DNA from: Homalodisca vitripennis
Lineage: Eukaryota; Arthropoda; Insecta; Hemiptera; Cicadellidae
Direction of reading: 5' to 3'
Assembly: GCF_021130785.1 (NCBI RefSeq)
Contig: NC_060207.1
Coordinates: 103,404,001-103,468,000, forward strand
Length of the DNA stretch: 64,000 nucleotides
Shown here: positions 32,101-44,375 of the stretch, piece by piece
Layout: every line of letters begins with the position of its first letter
Numbering within the stretch: position 1 is the stretch's first letter
Program-made: the position numbers and the translations under genes
Notes under the pieces: generated by a model
Databases searched by the model: none
What the model was told of the DNA's origin: nothing
What the model saw: only the letters and a program-made list of their open reading frames with translations

Positions 32101-33687
32101 AAAACATTAGAATGTGCCATTATTGTGCTAAAAGTGTACATGTAAAACGCTTCGATTAAGCCAAAATACTTTTCTAAAATCATCCATGGATAACAAGAAA
32201 AAATTAAAAATGAAAACTACTTGACATTGAAGATAGAATTAGATAATAGAAAATTGAAAGTTTGTGATAAATAAGTCGTCCGTTGCGTGGTTGAGCATTA
32301 GCCAAATACGATTCAGCTCCGTTCCCTCCACCATTCATAATGGTTAAGCATTACTGCCTGTGGCCTTTCCTGTTTAAAATATATTAACTGAAGATGGATT
32401 CACACAGCAAGGGTGACACATCTCAAGATTTCAACGTTTCGTTATAGTGTGGACCAGAAGACGTAGTCTGTAAGGCTACACACGCACACAAACTTCAAGC
32501 ACTACTTCTCTTACAGATCCAGATCTCTATCTCCCTATCATTAATTCCTACCATATCCATCAGCTTTATTGAGATTTTTTCATTGTATGATTAGACTCGT
32601 CACCTACTCCTGAATTTTTCCATTCTCAATTTTCTCTACTTCTTCATTATAAGTTAATATGTTGTAATACAATATAATGTTTCAATAATAAACGTGAGAT
32701 AATATTCTTCCAGAAACAAAATTTTAGATATAAATAAGAGTTCTATGAAACTTTAAGTGTGCATCCCATAAATATAAGTATATACAAGACACATTTTCAA
32801 ACTAATTTTTACTCCTTATAAAAAAATAAATTTCAAAGTATTACAAATTCATACTTTAAATCAGTATACATTCCGGGGAAGGATCCCTTGTTTCACCTGC
32901 TGAATATTGATAGATAGAGGGAATAAGTACGTACCTATAAGATAATAAAATTAATGTTCAAAGTGTAATTAGAAAATTGTTGCGATTTTACCAAAACTCT
33001 ACTTATAGAGTCTTATATGATTTAATATTCAGCCCTGAATAAACTTGTCTAAATTGAACAAAAAGCCTATTTCATATTGAATATATTTCAAGTTCTGTCA
33101 AGTACGAGACCATTATTTTAATTAGTTACTTTAAAACTGACTGAACACGAGAACACAAATACGCTCGTTTGCGTACCCCTGATTGAGTCCCCGGAACAAA
33201 TCCACCCCCTTCCTGTACAGAACAAACAATAGATCAGCTGGCGGCGTGGCGCGTCGCGGCGTCTGCAGTTAGCTAAATTAATGAGGCGCCGGAAACACAT
33301 GAATATGTATGTGCTGCTTGAGTGCAAGATAATGATACAACTTATTCCATTTACTCTCCTGAATTTCATTATTTAGTTGGGTAATAAGTCAGGCATCATT
33401 ATACTGTGGAGTAACTTAGCTTTAACATGTGTTAGTATACTGCTGATCACGCATGTTCAAACTCGGGATTTCCGAAATCGTAAATATCAGTATCGTGAAT
33501 ACATTACAAAACAGCTGTAGAAGACGATCATCATTGAAATCCAATGTTTAGAAGAAATATACTGAATGGATACTAAATGGATAAACACTGATTAAAAGTG
33601 GTTAATTCTAGCAATCTTCCTACAAAACAAGTTGTACATCTGCAAAACTATGTTAAAACCAACTCAACGTGATATTATTCTATTATA
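29143..33687. other. Intergenic region, mostly featureless
   Basis: About 4.5 kb with no supported gene. Two landmarks: an AT-rich dispersed repeat fragment at about 29975-30130, and a GC-rich patch at about 33170-33300 (CAGCTGGCGGCGTGGCGCGT and GAGGCGCCGGAAAC), which could be a conserved regulatory element or a repeat. Short ORFs at 30242, 31257 and 33118 have no recognisable content. Confidence 0.45.
29975..30130. repeat. Dispersed repeat fragment
   Basis: It reads ATTATAAATGTGAAAGTGCC, then GTTTGTTTGTCTTGCTTTCA, and a little further CAACCGATTGTAATGAAATG, a combination found at the ends of many insect dispersed repeats (RTE- or Helitron-associated). It ends in a GGGCTACGTCCCGTTGGT segment. 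Class uncertain. Confidence 0.45.
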
Positions 33688-36600
33688 GGTAAACCGCTAA
33701 CAAAAAAACCTTGGTTGATTTGAGTTCACGCAGGGTGGGGTAAATATCCCTCCGCCGCCCCTCCAAGCATCCCCACCACTGCTCGGCGCTCACTCTATTT
33801 CAATCTAATAAAATCAGCTGACTAATCCGGCTCAGTCGGTATCGTTCACTGCTACGACCCGTTCAGTTCAACCGGTCAGTACAGAATTACTAAGCCTTCC
33901 CGCTAGAGCGTGTTTTACCGGTCATCGTGTTGACTGAACAAAATGAACGAATGAGCGACTGGATGTAATGACCAAGTGAACGAAAGGATCTACTTGCAAA
34001 AATGTGTTCGGATAGAGGAAGAAACAACATATTTTACAGTGAATGGATAGATATATAACAACAAATGTATTGTTTCAGGAATCTAGTAAATATATATTAC
34101 TATTGGAAATGATTAACAAAAATTAACTGTATGTATTAACGTGGGTTACTATTGTTAGATGGCGAAGAAGTATATAGACTTATAGTCCCTTGTTATCGCT
34201 GAACTTTTAACCCTTCCTCGCTATTTATTGTTATTCGGTCTGTCCTTCACTATAATTACCATAACTAATACTTCATACGACAGTGCAGCAAAACTAGATT
34301 TATACTCGGTTACGTATCATTATCAATGTGACTCATCAATTGCATGCGTGGTCACTGTTGTCATTGCCATCCAGCCGGATTAGAAATAGATTAAAACCAT
34401 TAATAATATCAAAAATTCAATATGCCCTATACTGATGTGGGATTTTCGAAAGGTACGTCTGATTGGGCACATTTAGGTCGAAACATAAAAGACCATGAAG
34501 AAGATTCGCAAAGTCATGCAATTGCGTGTGAAATATACTATCGCTGGCAGTTAGGCCTAACAGTTGATAGTGAGAATCTGGAGGAGATTAAAAAAGCCAC
34601 TGATTACTGGAGACAAGTTTTAAGGCGAGTGATGGACGTCATTATTACGTTAGCTACAAACTACTTACCACTGAGAGAGCATAGATTGTGTAATGACGAT
34701 GAAGATGCAACTAAATCGAAAGGAAATTTCCTTGAGATAATACATAAAATGCTAGCAAGATATGACCAGGTCCTTGCAGATTTAATTAAGTTACCAAAAC
34801 GTAGTGTTAACTACCTTAGTCCTCAGATTCAAAATGATCTGATCAACCTGATTTCCAAAGAGATAAAAAAGAAATCAAGGAAGAAATGAAAAAAGCCCCT
34901 ATGTGTCTATTATCTTTGATACAACTCAAGATATAGCGAAAACCAACCAGCTGAGTACAGTGTTTCGTTATATAAAGATAAAAACTGACGAAGGCGACAG
35001 GCCAGTACAACTAGTCAAAGAAGAAGCGTTCGGGGGCTTTTTGGAAGTGGAAAGCCAGAAATCAGAATACTTATAAAATGTTGTTTTCAATATCATAGAA
35101 AAGTATTCAAATATATCTAAAGTTCAAGGGCAAGGCTACGATGGAGCCGCTAATATGAGTAGTATATATTCAGACCTTCAAGCAAGAATAAAACAAAAAA
35201 ATCCTGCAGCTAAGTATATTCACTGTTGTGCTCATGCCCTTAACTTGGTAATCAACGATTCAGTATCAAATATTCCTGAAATCAGAACCTTTTTTGATAA
35301 TGTTCAAAGTCTTTATGTATTTTTTAAAACTGTATCAAGATGGGCACTGTTGACTAAGTCGGCTATGTTACAAAAAACCTTAAAGAAAGTGTGTCCAACA
35401 AGGTGGACTTCAAGAAATCAAGCCGTCGACGCTCTTCGATGTGGTTATTTTGACATAATGAAGGTACTGACTTTCCTAACGTTAGAAGGTAAAGACCAAG
35501 AAGAAGTAAACCAAGCTAAATCACTTGTGAAATATTTTGAGCAGTTTCCTACAGTAATATTGATAGTTATTGAAAGTGTGTTGCTTGAAACTATGGACAT
35601 AATTTCTAAACAACTTCAAAGTACCGAAGAAGACTTGGAACACGCAACAAAAATGCTCTTAAATCTCAAAACAAAAATTAACAAACTTAGGAATGAGTGG
35701 CAAACAGTTAAAGCAGATGCAACTAAGCTTTGTTTGCAATGGAAAGTTGTACCACATTTCATTGACTCAAGAACAAAAAAGAAGACAAGAATGTTTGATG
35801 AAGTGCAAGTTGATGACCTTAAAGACAATGAGAAACGTTTCCGGGTTGAGGTGTTCAACCGTAGCCTTGACATAATCACAACACAGCTGACAGAGCGTTT
35901 TGAGGCTGTTACTCACATTACTAGTAGTTTCCAATGTCTGAAGCCTCCTTTTTTAGTTGGAGCAAGTGATGAAGAAATCTTAGAATCAAGCAAAATTTTG
36001 ATATTAAACTACCAAGATGACGTCTCCCTTAACTTAGGTCCACAGCTTGTAAGGCTAAAAACTTGTTTTTTAAGTCACGTGGAAAAACTCAAAAGTATAA
36101 GGGATCTTGCAGATACTTTAATAGTGCGTGCTCAAGTTGGTTCCAGCTTTCCAGATGTTGTGAATGCTTGATTGATTTTTTTGACACTACCTGTTACAAC
36201 TGCAAGTGCAGAGAGATCATTTTCAAAACTTAAACTGATAAAGAACTATCTTCGCAGCACCATGTCCCAAGAACGTCTGAGTGCCTTAGCAACCATATCT
36301 ATAGAGCGCAGCAGAGCCAGGCACATCAACTTGGACGACACAATAACACAGTTTGCTAGCATGAAGTCACGAAAGAAGATTAGTTAAGATAGTAATATGC
36401 GAGTTGGTTTTGTAACTACTTAACTACTATGTTCACGTTTCAGATAATGTACTCAAATTTAAACTAGGGTTTTCAATACATATTTATTAAATATATTGAA
36501 ATTTGTACTTTCATTCCAAACCCTATGGAATTGAATTGAGATTTAAATACATATTGCTATACTCGTAAACTAGGTCTCTTACAAGGAACAAAACTTTATA

Positions 36601-37170
36601 AAGAATAGTAGACTGTAAGTTATAAAAAAATGATGTTTGGTCAAAGACGTCTTACATTGCTGATGAAATGAGGGCCAAGAAACGTTTGTTATGGTAGTGA
36701 GGTGAACTATCGGCACTGATTAATCAAGTAGGTAAAAAAGTTGGGGAAGGGGCGCCAGGGTCTGAGTCGCTCCATGGCGCCAAAATCCTCACTACACGAC
36801 TGATGTGTTTTATTGTACTATTTTTAAGAAAATAAACCATTTTTATTTCATTTTTCATTTCACCTGATTTGGAAAAAAGTATCAAATTTATTCAGTTGCC
36901 AGGCCAAATTGAACAAAACTTTTAAAGTGAACGGGTCTTTTGAAACACTCCGATCCGGATCACTTGTTCACCTAACTGACTCGTTCAAATTGAACGGTCC
37001 AAGTAAGTAACTGCAGTATAAACAATATGGCGCGAGCAAGACAAAATTTAAACAGCTGACAAGAAGATGCTCCGCCCACTCGCCGCTCCCCCCCGCCGGA
37101 GGGGGGCCCCTCCTGCGCTGTGCTGCTCAAATATTTGCTTCTGCGCAGGTTTCTTTATTAGCGGTTCACC
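33688..37170. mobile_element. TIR element with TATA target duplication enclosing a hAT-like gene
   Basis: Left terminus GGTAAACCGCTAACAAAAAA and right terminus, in reverse complement, GGTGAACCGCTAATAAAGAA, are TIRs of about 25 bp with three differences. TATA flanks both ends exactly (33684-33687 and 37171-37174). Inside each TIR lies a GC-rich subterminal block with CAGCTGAC/GTCAGCTG, and beyond it sequence with GTTCA-type half-sites (about 33860-33990 and 36900-37010). A 4-bp (or TA) target duplication does not fit hAT, which makes 8 bp, so the hAT-like gene may be nested in, or captured by, another element type. Confidence 0.65.
34422..36387 (+). pseudogene. hAT-like transposase pseudogene (DUF4371, ZMYM1-like)
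   Basis: The first block (34422-34889) resembles the region just after the TTF-type zinc finger of ZMYM1-like hAT proteins (W-A-H-L-G-R-N-I-K-D-H-E, S-H, L-P-L-R-E-H). The zinc finger itself is not visible, so the N-terminus is truncated or on an unrecognised exon. A frameshift near 34890-34905 leads to I-I-F-D-T-T-Q-D. A TAA at 35074-35076 interrupts the frame, followed by G-Y-D-G-A-A-N-M-S and the hAT C-x-x-H motif in H-C-C-A-H-A-L-N-L. A TGA at 36169-36171 interrupts the same frame, which resumes with L-P-V-T-T-A-S-A-E-R-S-F-S-K-L-K and R-S-T-M-S-Q-E-R-L, the hAT dimerisation domain, to a stop at 36387. One frameshift and two nonsense codons make it non-functional. Confidence 0.88.
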
Positions 37171-37174
37171 TATA

Positions 37175-38210
37175 GGCTATAAGCACAATAATTGTGCTGA
37201 GCGGTTAAACTTTATGATGAGACTTTAGACAGCTATAACACAATTTTATACATTAGCTTCATGTATGGTTCACTATCCACAAAGACTACAAGGTAAACTA
37301 TGGAATTCAAAATTTAAGGACATATTAAATACACAAAAAATCAGTATTTGATGTATTTGTAAATAATAATTTCAAATACCTTGTAAGAAGGATCTTCAAC
37401 ATATGTTTCTATGGTTAATTATAAATACCAACATCAAGCAATGTAGATAGATCGCAGTTAAACAAACACAGAGCGGCACTTCGAACATTTGATTTCAACT
37501 TGTAAAGTTACTAAGCTATTAGAACTGGTCCTTTGTTTTGGTATTGCTATTACAATAATAATTTTACTAAACATTTAGTCGAAAAGTTAAATGAATATCA
37601 AATCAAAATGATTAATGCTCAGCGTAAAATATGTCTAATATCAAAACACATACAAACTACACACATAACAAAGCACTAACAACACATAAAACTAACATTG
37701 GTTAAACGTGCTTTAAGAGTTCATGCCACTGATGATGAAAACTTTCAGTCCACGTAGCTCCTGAACCATTAGAGATATTGAAAAACTCTTAATAGCAAAA
37801 CTGTCTTATTTTTTAGATTTTAAAGTTGGCCACCATATTAGAGAATGGCGGCCATCTTCAAAAGATTTGAAAGTGTATTCCTGAGTGAAACTTAAAATTG
37901 AGCAAGTTCCAAATTTAAAGTGTGGTACTAAGTCGTGTAATTAAAAAGTTACCTATTGGATCACTTTAAAAAAAACTCACCCGGTATATATAATATATTG
38001 AGATGTCACTCCCTGAACCTATAACTCATGTACATACTGTAAAAAAGTAACATTTTTATTTGCCTTGATTACATAATGCCTAAATATCCAACTTTTGTCT
38101 GTAATTTAATTTATCGTAGAGACATAAAACAGGTTTCTCTTTTTTTGTATTCAGGGAAGTTATCTTATAGAGCTATTAATTTAACATAAATTCTTTTTTC
38201 AAACACAAAA
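37175..38210. repeat. Intergenic region with a Tc1/mariner-like terminal fragment
   Basis: No gene. At about 37725-37995 there is a dispersed repeat containing GGCGGCCATCTTCAAAAGAT and ending AAAAAACTCACCCGGTATAT. On the minus strand the terminus reads ATACCGGGTGAGTTTTTTTT, the ACAGGGTGA-like start seen in the element remnants near 475-660. Only one end is visible. Confidence 0.4.
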
Positions 38211-38517
38211 TGAATTGTATCACCGTGATGAGTGGAGTGCACCTGTATGAGCTGTGTGATCTTCACGCTACCAAGATCAACCGTCACGATACAGATGTAG
38301 ACATCTGCAGTTGGAATCAGAAGCTGTGTGTAGCCAGGTAGTGCGTCCATATATTGGGTGAATTGTATCACCGTGATGAGTGGAGTGCACCTGTATGAGC
38401 TGTGTGATCTTCACGCTACCAAGATCAACCGTCACGATACAGATGTAGATATCTGCAGTTGGAATGCGATGTTCACCAGAAGCTGTGTGTAGCCAGGTAG
38501 TGCGTCCATATATTGGG
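38211..38517. repeat. Tandem duplication, 148 and 159 bp
   Basis: Copy 1 at 38211-38358 and copy 2 at 38359-38517 are almost identical. Copy 2 has one substitution (GATGTAGACATC to GATGTAGATATC) and an 11-base net insertion (GCGATGTTCACC in place of C, about 38466-38478). Both strands of copy 1 are open, and composition is less AT-rich than the surroundings. It could be a duplicated exon or a repeat; no splice sites settle it. The insertion disrupts both reading frames in copy 2. Confidence 0.85.
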
Positions 38518-39076
38518 TAAATTAATCATGGCTCATGTTTGTGATACACCACGACCACCTTCTCACTCCTGTCATTTCCCCAGTTGTTTCCATGCATACC
38601 TTACTTCCCTTTAAAACTAATTACTCAAATTTTGTATAACCTCCGATTTACCATTCTGGTTTAATATTGTAGTCAGACACCTTTAGAGTGAGTTCTGTTT
38701 TTCCAAGTTGTTTGTTTTGTGGCTACATGAGTATTCTTGCACACATATTTTCTCATTGTTCAATATGCAGTATTGGCCGTAAACGCTATTAACGTTTCCC
38801 GTTTCTTTATTATATTGTTTATAAATTTTGTGTTACAATTGGTTCCAAAAATATATCTACTATTCAATCAGGAAAAAAATGTGAAGCAAATATTATCATG
38901 GATAGAAATTCTTTAAGGAATAAAAACCAAATGTATTTAGCTTTAATGAAATATTACGCATGTCTGAACTCTTAATTTTGAATTTAATACCTTTATAAGT
39001 AATTGTTTTGTATAACTAAACCGGTTTGAAATTTGAATGTTTGAGATTATTATTTGAATAAATAATAAAAATTGTC

Positions 39077-39078
<2 letters not shown>

Positions 39079-39128
<50 letters not shown>
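39079..39128. repeat. GT microsatellite
   Basis: Uninterrupted (GT)n of about 25 repeats. Confidence 0.95.
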
Positions 39129-39131
<3 letters not shown>

Positions 39132-39224
39132 ATGAGAAATCTATCACAATCTTACAACTAAAAATAAGGTCGTAAAACTGTGTGAGGTTTAAATTTGTAT
39201 GTTGTTATATCATATCCAAAAACC

Positions 39225-39370
39225 AATTAAAAAACCCGGTCTGAGTATAGGCCTGCCTGGAATCAGGGCTGTACTCAGCCTTGGTGGGCCCTGGAAAAGA
39301 TATTCGGCCGTGCCCCGTCCTGTCCCGCCACTGCGCCCCCGTAACACCGCTTCACCCCTCCCTCCAATAT
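39225..39370. repeat. GC-rich repeat fragment
   Basis: It contains CAGGGCTGTACTCAGCC and GGTGGGCCCTGGAAAAGATA followed by a C-rich stretch. GGGCCCTGG-type sequence is common in degraded hAT-type MITEs of insects. No TIR pair was found. The 72-codon minus-strand ORF is not convincing. Confidence 0.35.
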
Positions 39371-42300
39371 CCCATTGACAACATCTTCTTATTTTGTTAA
39401 TGATAGTAAGATTCAATATATGTTGCAAACAATAAGTACGAAAAAATCTGATTTGTCAGACCATTTCAAGCATGGTTTTAAATTAATTTAGTTAACTCTA
39501 AAATGTAAGAAAATTAGTCTCTTAGTCGTCAGATTAAAATTATTTTTAAATATTAATGATTTTGAAAAAAATCTTTAAAATGCGACCTTTTTTACTTCAT
39601 TTTTCTTAATTAATGATTGTATCGTTATTCCAGTTATGGTTCATCGTGTCAGATAAGACGCAAGTGTTGAGGTATTTGTTGTTTCATCGCAAGAACTACT
39701 ATTGACTTTTTCTCTAAAATGCATGATATAAATAAACACGATCGAGATTGTAAATTCAAAAATAAGATTAGTCCTTCGAAACTGTAATAAACGATATTAC
39801 ACATTTAGCATATAATTACGTTACAGTTACCTTCTCGTCTGTCGACAGAGGTACTGGTAGAGGCCTGTCTGTAATTCCATGGAGTGGTGTGATAAGAAAC
39901 ATTCTTAAAGGGCTGGCTATGAATTTAAAACAAAAATGCATATTCTCAATCAAACATCAATTGCACCATCTAATGTATTCAAGAAGGTACAGGGTTTCTT
40001 GCTTGCATTCGTAAAAAAGTTTAATAGAATGATGGACTCAAAGCAGGAAATAACGTGAAACAAGAATGGTATTATCTGTTTTATATTTCAACCGACCCTA
40101 CAAACACTTAAATACAGTACATTATGTTTACAGACGCCTCAGCGGACAATGATAACAGTGTCAACCTTATATCTAGGCATCGCCATCTTACATTCAGTAT
40201 TACCTTACAAATAAACAATTCGTACAACATAAGGTTATAAATTGATTATAATATAGCACAAATAAATAAAATCACAGAGCATAAACTAGAATATAATGAC
40301 TAGGTTTACATAGTACACTATTTTGATTCTCTTTGGGAGTCTATAGTATAAATAAAGCTTTCACACCATAAAATTTCATGTACTTAATATGTTACCAGGT
40401 TTCTCCAAAATACTATAGATATAAATATTTTAAGCTTTAAATCTTTACACTGTAAAAACAGAAGAGAAGCAATTGTTTGGTAAGTTTTCGGAAATAAATT
40501 GACGCCACAACATGCTTAGCGTAAATATTAAAATAGCCCTATTTACAGAGCTTTTACATTAACATTATTTTCTTTTTAGTAATTCTTTTCTGCTTAGTCA
40601 TACATGGAATTCTACTTAATTGTTGAGGATTATGTGAGATCAGTAATCAAAGCAATTGAATTAACTTAAACGCACGTTAAAGAATTTATATTTCAATAAT
40701 ATATCATATTTCTCATATTTCAAACTGAGATGTATTATTCCAATAGGATAAATTTAGAATTTTTACTGTCTTTATTACAATTTCAAAATACAGTGATTGG
40801 TGTAAAAACTGTTGGTGAACAGATTTAATTCAAGTAATTCACATCTAACCCATCAGATATGATAAATAACAAGTAGATTTTATTGTTGTGTAAAAGAGTC
40901 CCAACTTCATACAAGCTTTCACTATACATGGAAGAATAACCATTTCGTCCTATGATAGATGTGTGGCAGAAATTTTGTAAGGAAAAACTAGTTCTGGACA
41001 GCGATTTGTGGATAGCGCTACCACATTAATTAGTTATTTTAAAATTTTAACTTGTCTAAATCTTCTAGTGACAATAAATCTTTAAAATGTGTGAGTTTTT
41101 TAGAGTTTTCTCAATATTGTGTTTGGTTGTTCAATAGTGTTCTATAACAAATTACTATTTCTATCGTTTGCTGCTATATAACGCGACACCATAACGTTTT
41201 AAACGGCTTTTAGCATTAGGTGACATATTCTAATAGATTTATACACAATTTAAAGAACAATAATGGTAGATCTAGAATCAAAGATTAACAAAAAAGATAA
41301 GATATAAATAAGAGTTAATAAGATCTTCAATTTTATAATATTTTCATACAACTTGTAACAAATAATTAAAAACTGCTATTCTTATACAAAACACATATCA
41401 CTTTGAAAATTGAAACACGTAGTCTTAAAATATTCTAATGTACATTCCTCTAATGAGTAATTATTTTCAAACTCAAGTTGGACAGGTATTAAATGTTTAC
41501 ATTTGCGAAATAACAAACATTTTAAGTATTTTATTATTCGAGTAAACTGACTATAGCATAATTTAAAATACATACATATAAAGATTAATATAATCTAAAT
41601 ACACGCAACAAAAATGTACTGAATTTAACATGGCAATGACTAGTTACAGGAGACTTACATTATTACATAAATAAGTACTAGTTTACACATTATCATACAA
41701 CTTTTTCATTATTGAGATCCATTTTTATATCATCGTTTAAACAATAAATTGGAATGTCAGCCTAATGAACCATAATAAATGTAACGTACAGGCTATAAAC
41801 TGTATATTTACACAACATTTGCCTCCTTATAAAAAGAATTATAATAGTTTCAATTAATTAAAAGCGTTTTATCACGAAAAACCACTTTCCAATTAAACTA
41901 CTTATTGCCAAATCGTATAATGTATTACATATATAACTCAGTAAATTAAAAACTAAATAGTATTCCATGTTTTTACAATAATGAAATTGTAAAGTCTAAG
42001 AAATGTGTATATGTCTACATTTGAATTTATGGTTGATATCCAAAGAGCTTTGATTCGAAGGATACTTCCAATCAGGTTAGGACTGAAAATTATGCATTAA
42101 ACAATTATATTTTACCGGTAAATAGAAAAGGTAAATTTAACATTTTATGGTGGTTCAGGCTGGAAATGTATAAACAGAGAAAATTTACATACCTACATAA
42201 ATCGGCAAACTTACAGTAATAAAATAGTTGGTTCTATAAAGTAACTAAACAATGGTAGATATATCACTGGTAACAATTGATAAATATACATCGTTTAAGA

Positions 42301-43620
42301 ATAAATAAATAATAAATAATCACAAATTTGGACTGCGTGTTAAATAATATTTACAAATTTAAATTAAAACACAATTTTAAAATCTGCATTTTACATAATA
42401 CGATAGCCGTTGTATTTGTTAATTTAGCCTAAAATTATCCCCCTATATGATAGCATATAAAACCATATAAAACACACAGGTATGTGTGCTATAACTGATC
42501 ACTTGACAACGTGTCCTTGGTACAAGACTAGTTCGCTTATTTTCATAAGAAAATAATTTATTTTCGTATAAGGTTTGCCACATCACATTCTTTCGTTAAG
42601 TCCGAGAAAACTTTAGCTCTTAAAACGAAAACAAACTTGTTTAAGATCAGTCTCCGCTGTAACAAGAGAAACTGTACAGTATTGTCCGATAGGTGACCTC
42701 GGCCTACTGTGAGGCCGACTGCCTTTCTGGTAGCCGATCACTGGCCTCAGGCCGTGCAGCTGGCGGGGCTGGCATCCTGTTTGGTCTAATCGGCGAGGAA
42801 CTATTCTACTTTCTGGTTTAAAAATGTGTAAAATATGTTTTAGAACAAAATGTATATTTTGTTACCTACTAGCGAGGGGAACGGAGGAAACCATGATGTG
42901 AATAATCATGGGCCAGGGGCGACGGCTTAACAGTAACTAAAGGTCAGTAGAATAACATAATCGACCTAACAAAAAATATTATGGCTCTAAACTTCCATTT
43001 ATTATTATCAAAACGTATGTATAACTTCAAACTAAAATACGTGAATCTTGTCAAAAACTCATAAAAAGAGTTTCCGGTAGGTTGATAAAATGGAATCGGT
43101 ATTTAATTCTAACACGATATTTGAAATGTCCAAAACTAACTGCTACTATAAGTTTAATGTAAATTTATTATTATTTTATATTAATTCATAACGTTCTTGT
43201 AAAAACATACTTATAAGATAAAATCCAACGCTTAAGAAAAATATTTCAAAATATAAAATTATCTATATATTTATGATGTTTATGAGTTAACGAACTCACT
43301 TTTACAGTAAATATATCTAAATTGGAGATTTATGGTACATTTTATAACGAACATATATTATATGGTGCAAAATGGTGTTACAAATGAGCTTAACGTATGC
43401 TACTTTGATAAAAATTGGAACTTTATTATTTTAATTTAAGATAAATTAATATTATAGAAAGTTGTTCACATAATGTACATTAAATAACGACGTTCTGACT
43501 AAATAATCTAAATATAATCACATTTGTAGCATGTCTAAATGTTTGTTAAACTTAGAATGTTATTGAATTGTATTAATCAATTAAACCGAATTGATGGAAA
43601 TTGGGGGTATATTGTTCTTT
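39371..43620. other. AT-rich intergenic region downstream of Ets65A
   Basis: About 4.2 kb of AT-rich DNA without a supported gene. A short GC-richer patch at 42690-42810 contains CTCGGCCTACTGTGAGGCCG, an imperfect stem-loop. Since Ets65A is transcribed toward decreasing coordinates, part of this could be a long 3' UTR, but that cannot be shown here. Confidence 0.45.
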
Positions 43621-43626
43621 TTTATT
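43621..43626 (-). promoter_or_regulatory. Candidate poly(A) signal of Ets65A
   Basis: On the minus strand the hexamer AATAAA lies about 190 nt after the Ets65A stop codon. It is the nearest canonical signal; longer UTR forms ending further left are possible in this AT-rich sequence. Confidence 0.4.
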
Positions 43627-43814
43627 TCAATTCTTGGATCGTGTGAATGGATACTTGGAGCCTTAATCATGAAAACCGATTAGGTGGTTTTATAATCAAG
43701 ACTTGGAGTCAGTGCGAAGTCCATGCAGATTAGACCAAACAGGAGCGTGGACGGCGCGGCGGGGAATATTTACACAAGAGCCAGGGGACCCGGCGGCCAG
43801 TCGGAGGGTGACGG

Positions 43815-43960
43815 TCATGCGTAGTGAGGGTAGGTGGGGAGGTGCGAGCCCACGTGCGACGGGTGGTGAGACATGGAGTGCGATGACGCCGCCGCGATAT
43901 TACTGTACAAGTTGGCGCCAGGGTTGGTCCAGTAGGACGTGGGCGAGGGGAAAGTTATTG
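43815..43960 (-). CDS. Ets65A: Ets65A (ERG/FLI-type ETS factor), terminal coding exon
   Basis: On the minus strand the acceptor TTCTGTTCCAG ends at 43961 and the exon starts at 43960. Two bases complete the Ala codon begun by the 62840-63048 exon, followed by 47 residues and TGA at 43815-43817. It reads T-F-P-S-P-T-S-Y-W-T-N-P-G-A-N-L-Y-S and ends S-H-V-G-S-H-L-P-T-Y-P-H-Y-A. ERG/FLI family proteins end in a similar pattern: Pro-Tyr/Trp-Asn-Ser-Pro, Asn-Leu-Tyr or Ile-Tyr, then Ser-His-rich sequence ending in aromatic residues. In vertebrate ERG and FLI1 this region is a C-terminal activation domain. The exon is GC-rich compared with its surroundings, as expected for coding sequence here. Its 5' boundary belongs to a four-fold tandem array of acceptors. 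Confidence 0.85.
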
Positions 43961-44375
43961 CTGGAACAGAACATACTTCGAGTTAGAATATATGTGATCA
44001 ATATAATGCAATGAGTATGAAGGAATATAGACTACAAGTTGGTGCAAGAGTCGGTCCAATAGTATATGGGCGAGAGAAACCTTATTGCTGGAACAGAACT
44101 TACTTCGGGTTAGAATATATGTGATCAATATAATGCAATGAGTTTGAGTCTCTATGGGCCTCAAGTTGGCGGCTGGGTTGGTCCAGTAGTGTTTGGGCGA
44201 GAGGAGCGTTATTGCTGGAACTGAACATACAAAAGTTAGAAGAACATATGGGATAGTATGATACAACGATTTGAGTCTCTATGGGCCTCAAGTTGGTGGC
44301 AGGGTTGGTCTATAAGATGAGGAAGAGCAATGTTGTTGCTAGAATTGAGTATACTAAACTTAGCAGAATGTTATT
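43908..44375 (-). repeat. 127-bp tandem array repeating the Ets65A terminal-exon acceptor
   Basis: Four copies start at 43908, 44035, 44162 and 44289, exactly 127 bp apart. Each contains a pyrimidine tract and AG acceptor followed by CAAYAA and about 50 bases matching the start of the true terminal exon. Exon-like starts on the minus strand are at 43960 (true), 44087, 44214 and 44338. Copies 1-3 keep TTCCAG; copy 4 has TTCTAG and is three bases shorter. In the exon phase, copy 2 reads S-P-I-Y-Y-W-T-D and stops at TAG after about 18 codons. Copy 3 reads S-P-K-H-Y-W-T-N-P-A-A-N-L and stays open through copies 2 and 1 to TAA at 43955-43957. Copy 4 stops after 8 codons. Confidence 0.9.

Noticed and set aside
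34208..34220. Another TTAA-type MITE end (TTAACCCTTCC)
   Set aside because: No inverted partner with TTAA was found inside or outside the surrounding element.
43703..44014. 103-codon plus-strand ORF over the Ets65A terminal exon
   Set aside because: It is the antisense shadow of a GC-rich exon with correct splice and phase on the minus strand.
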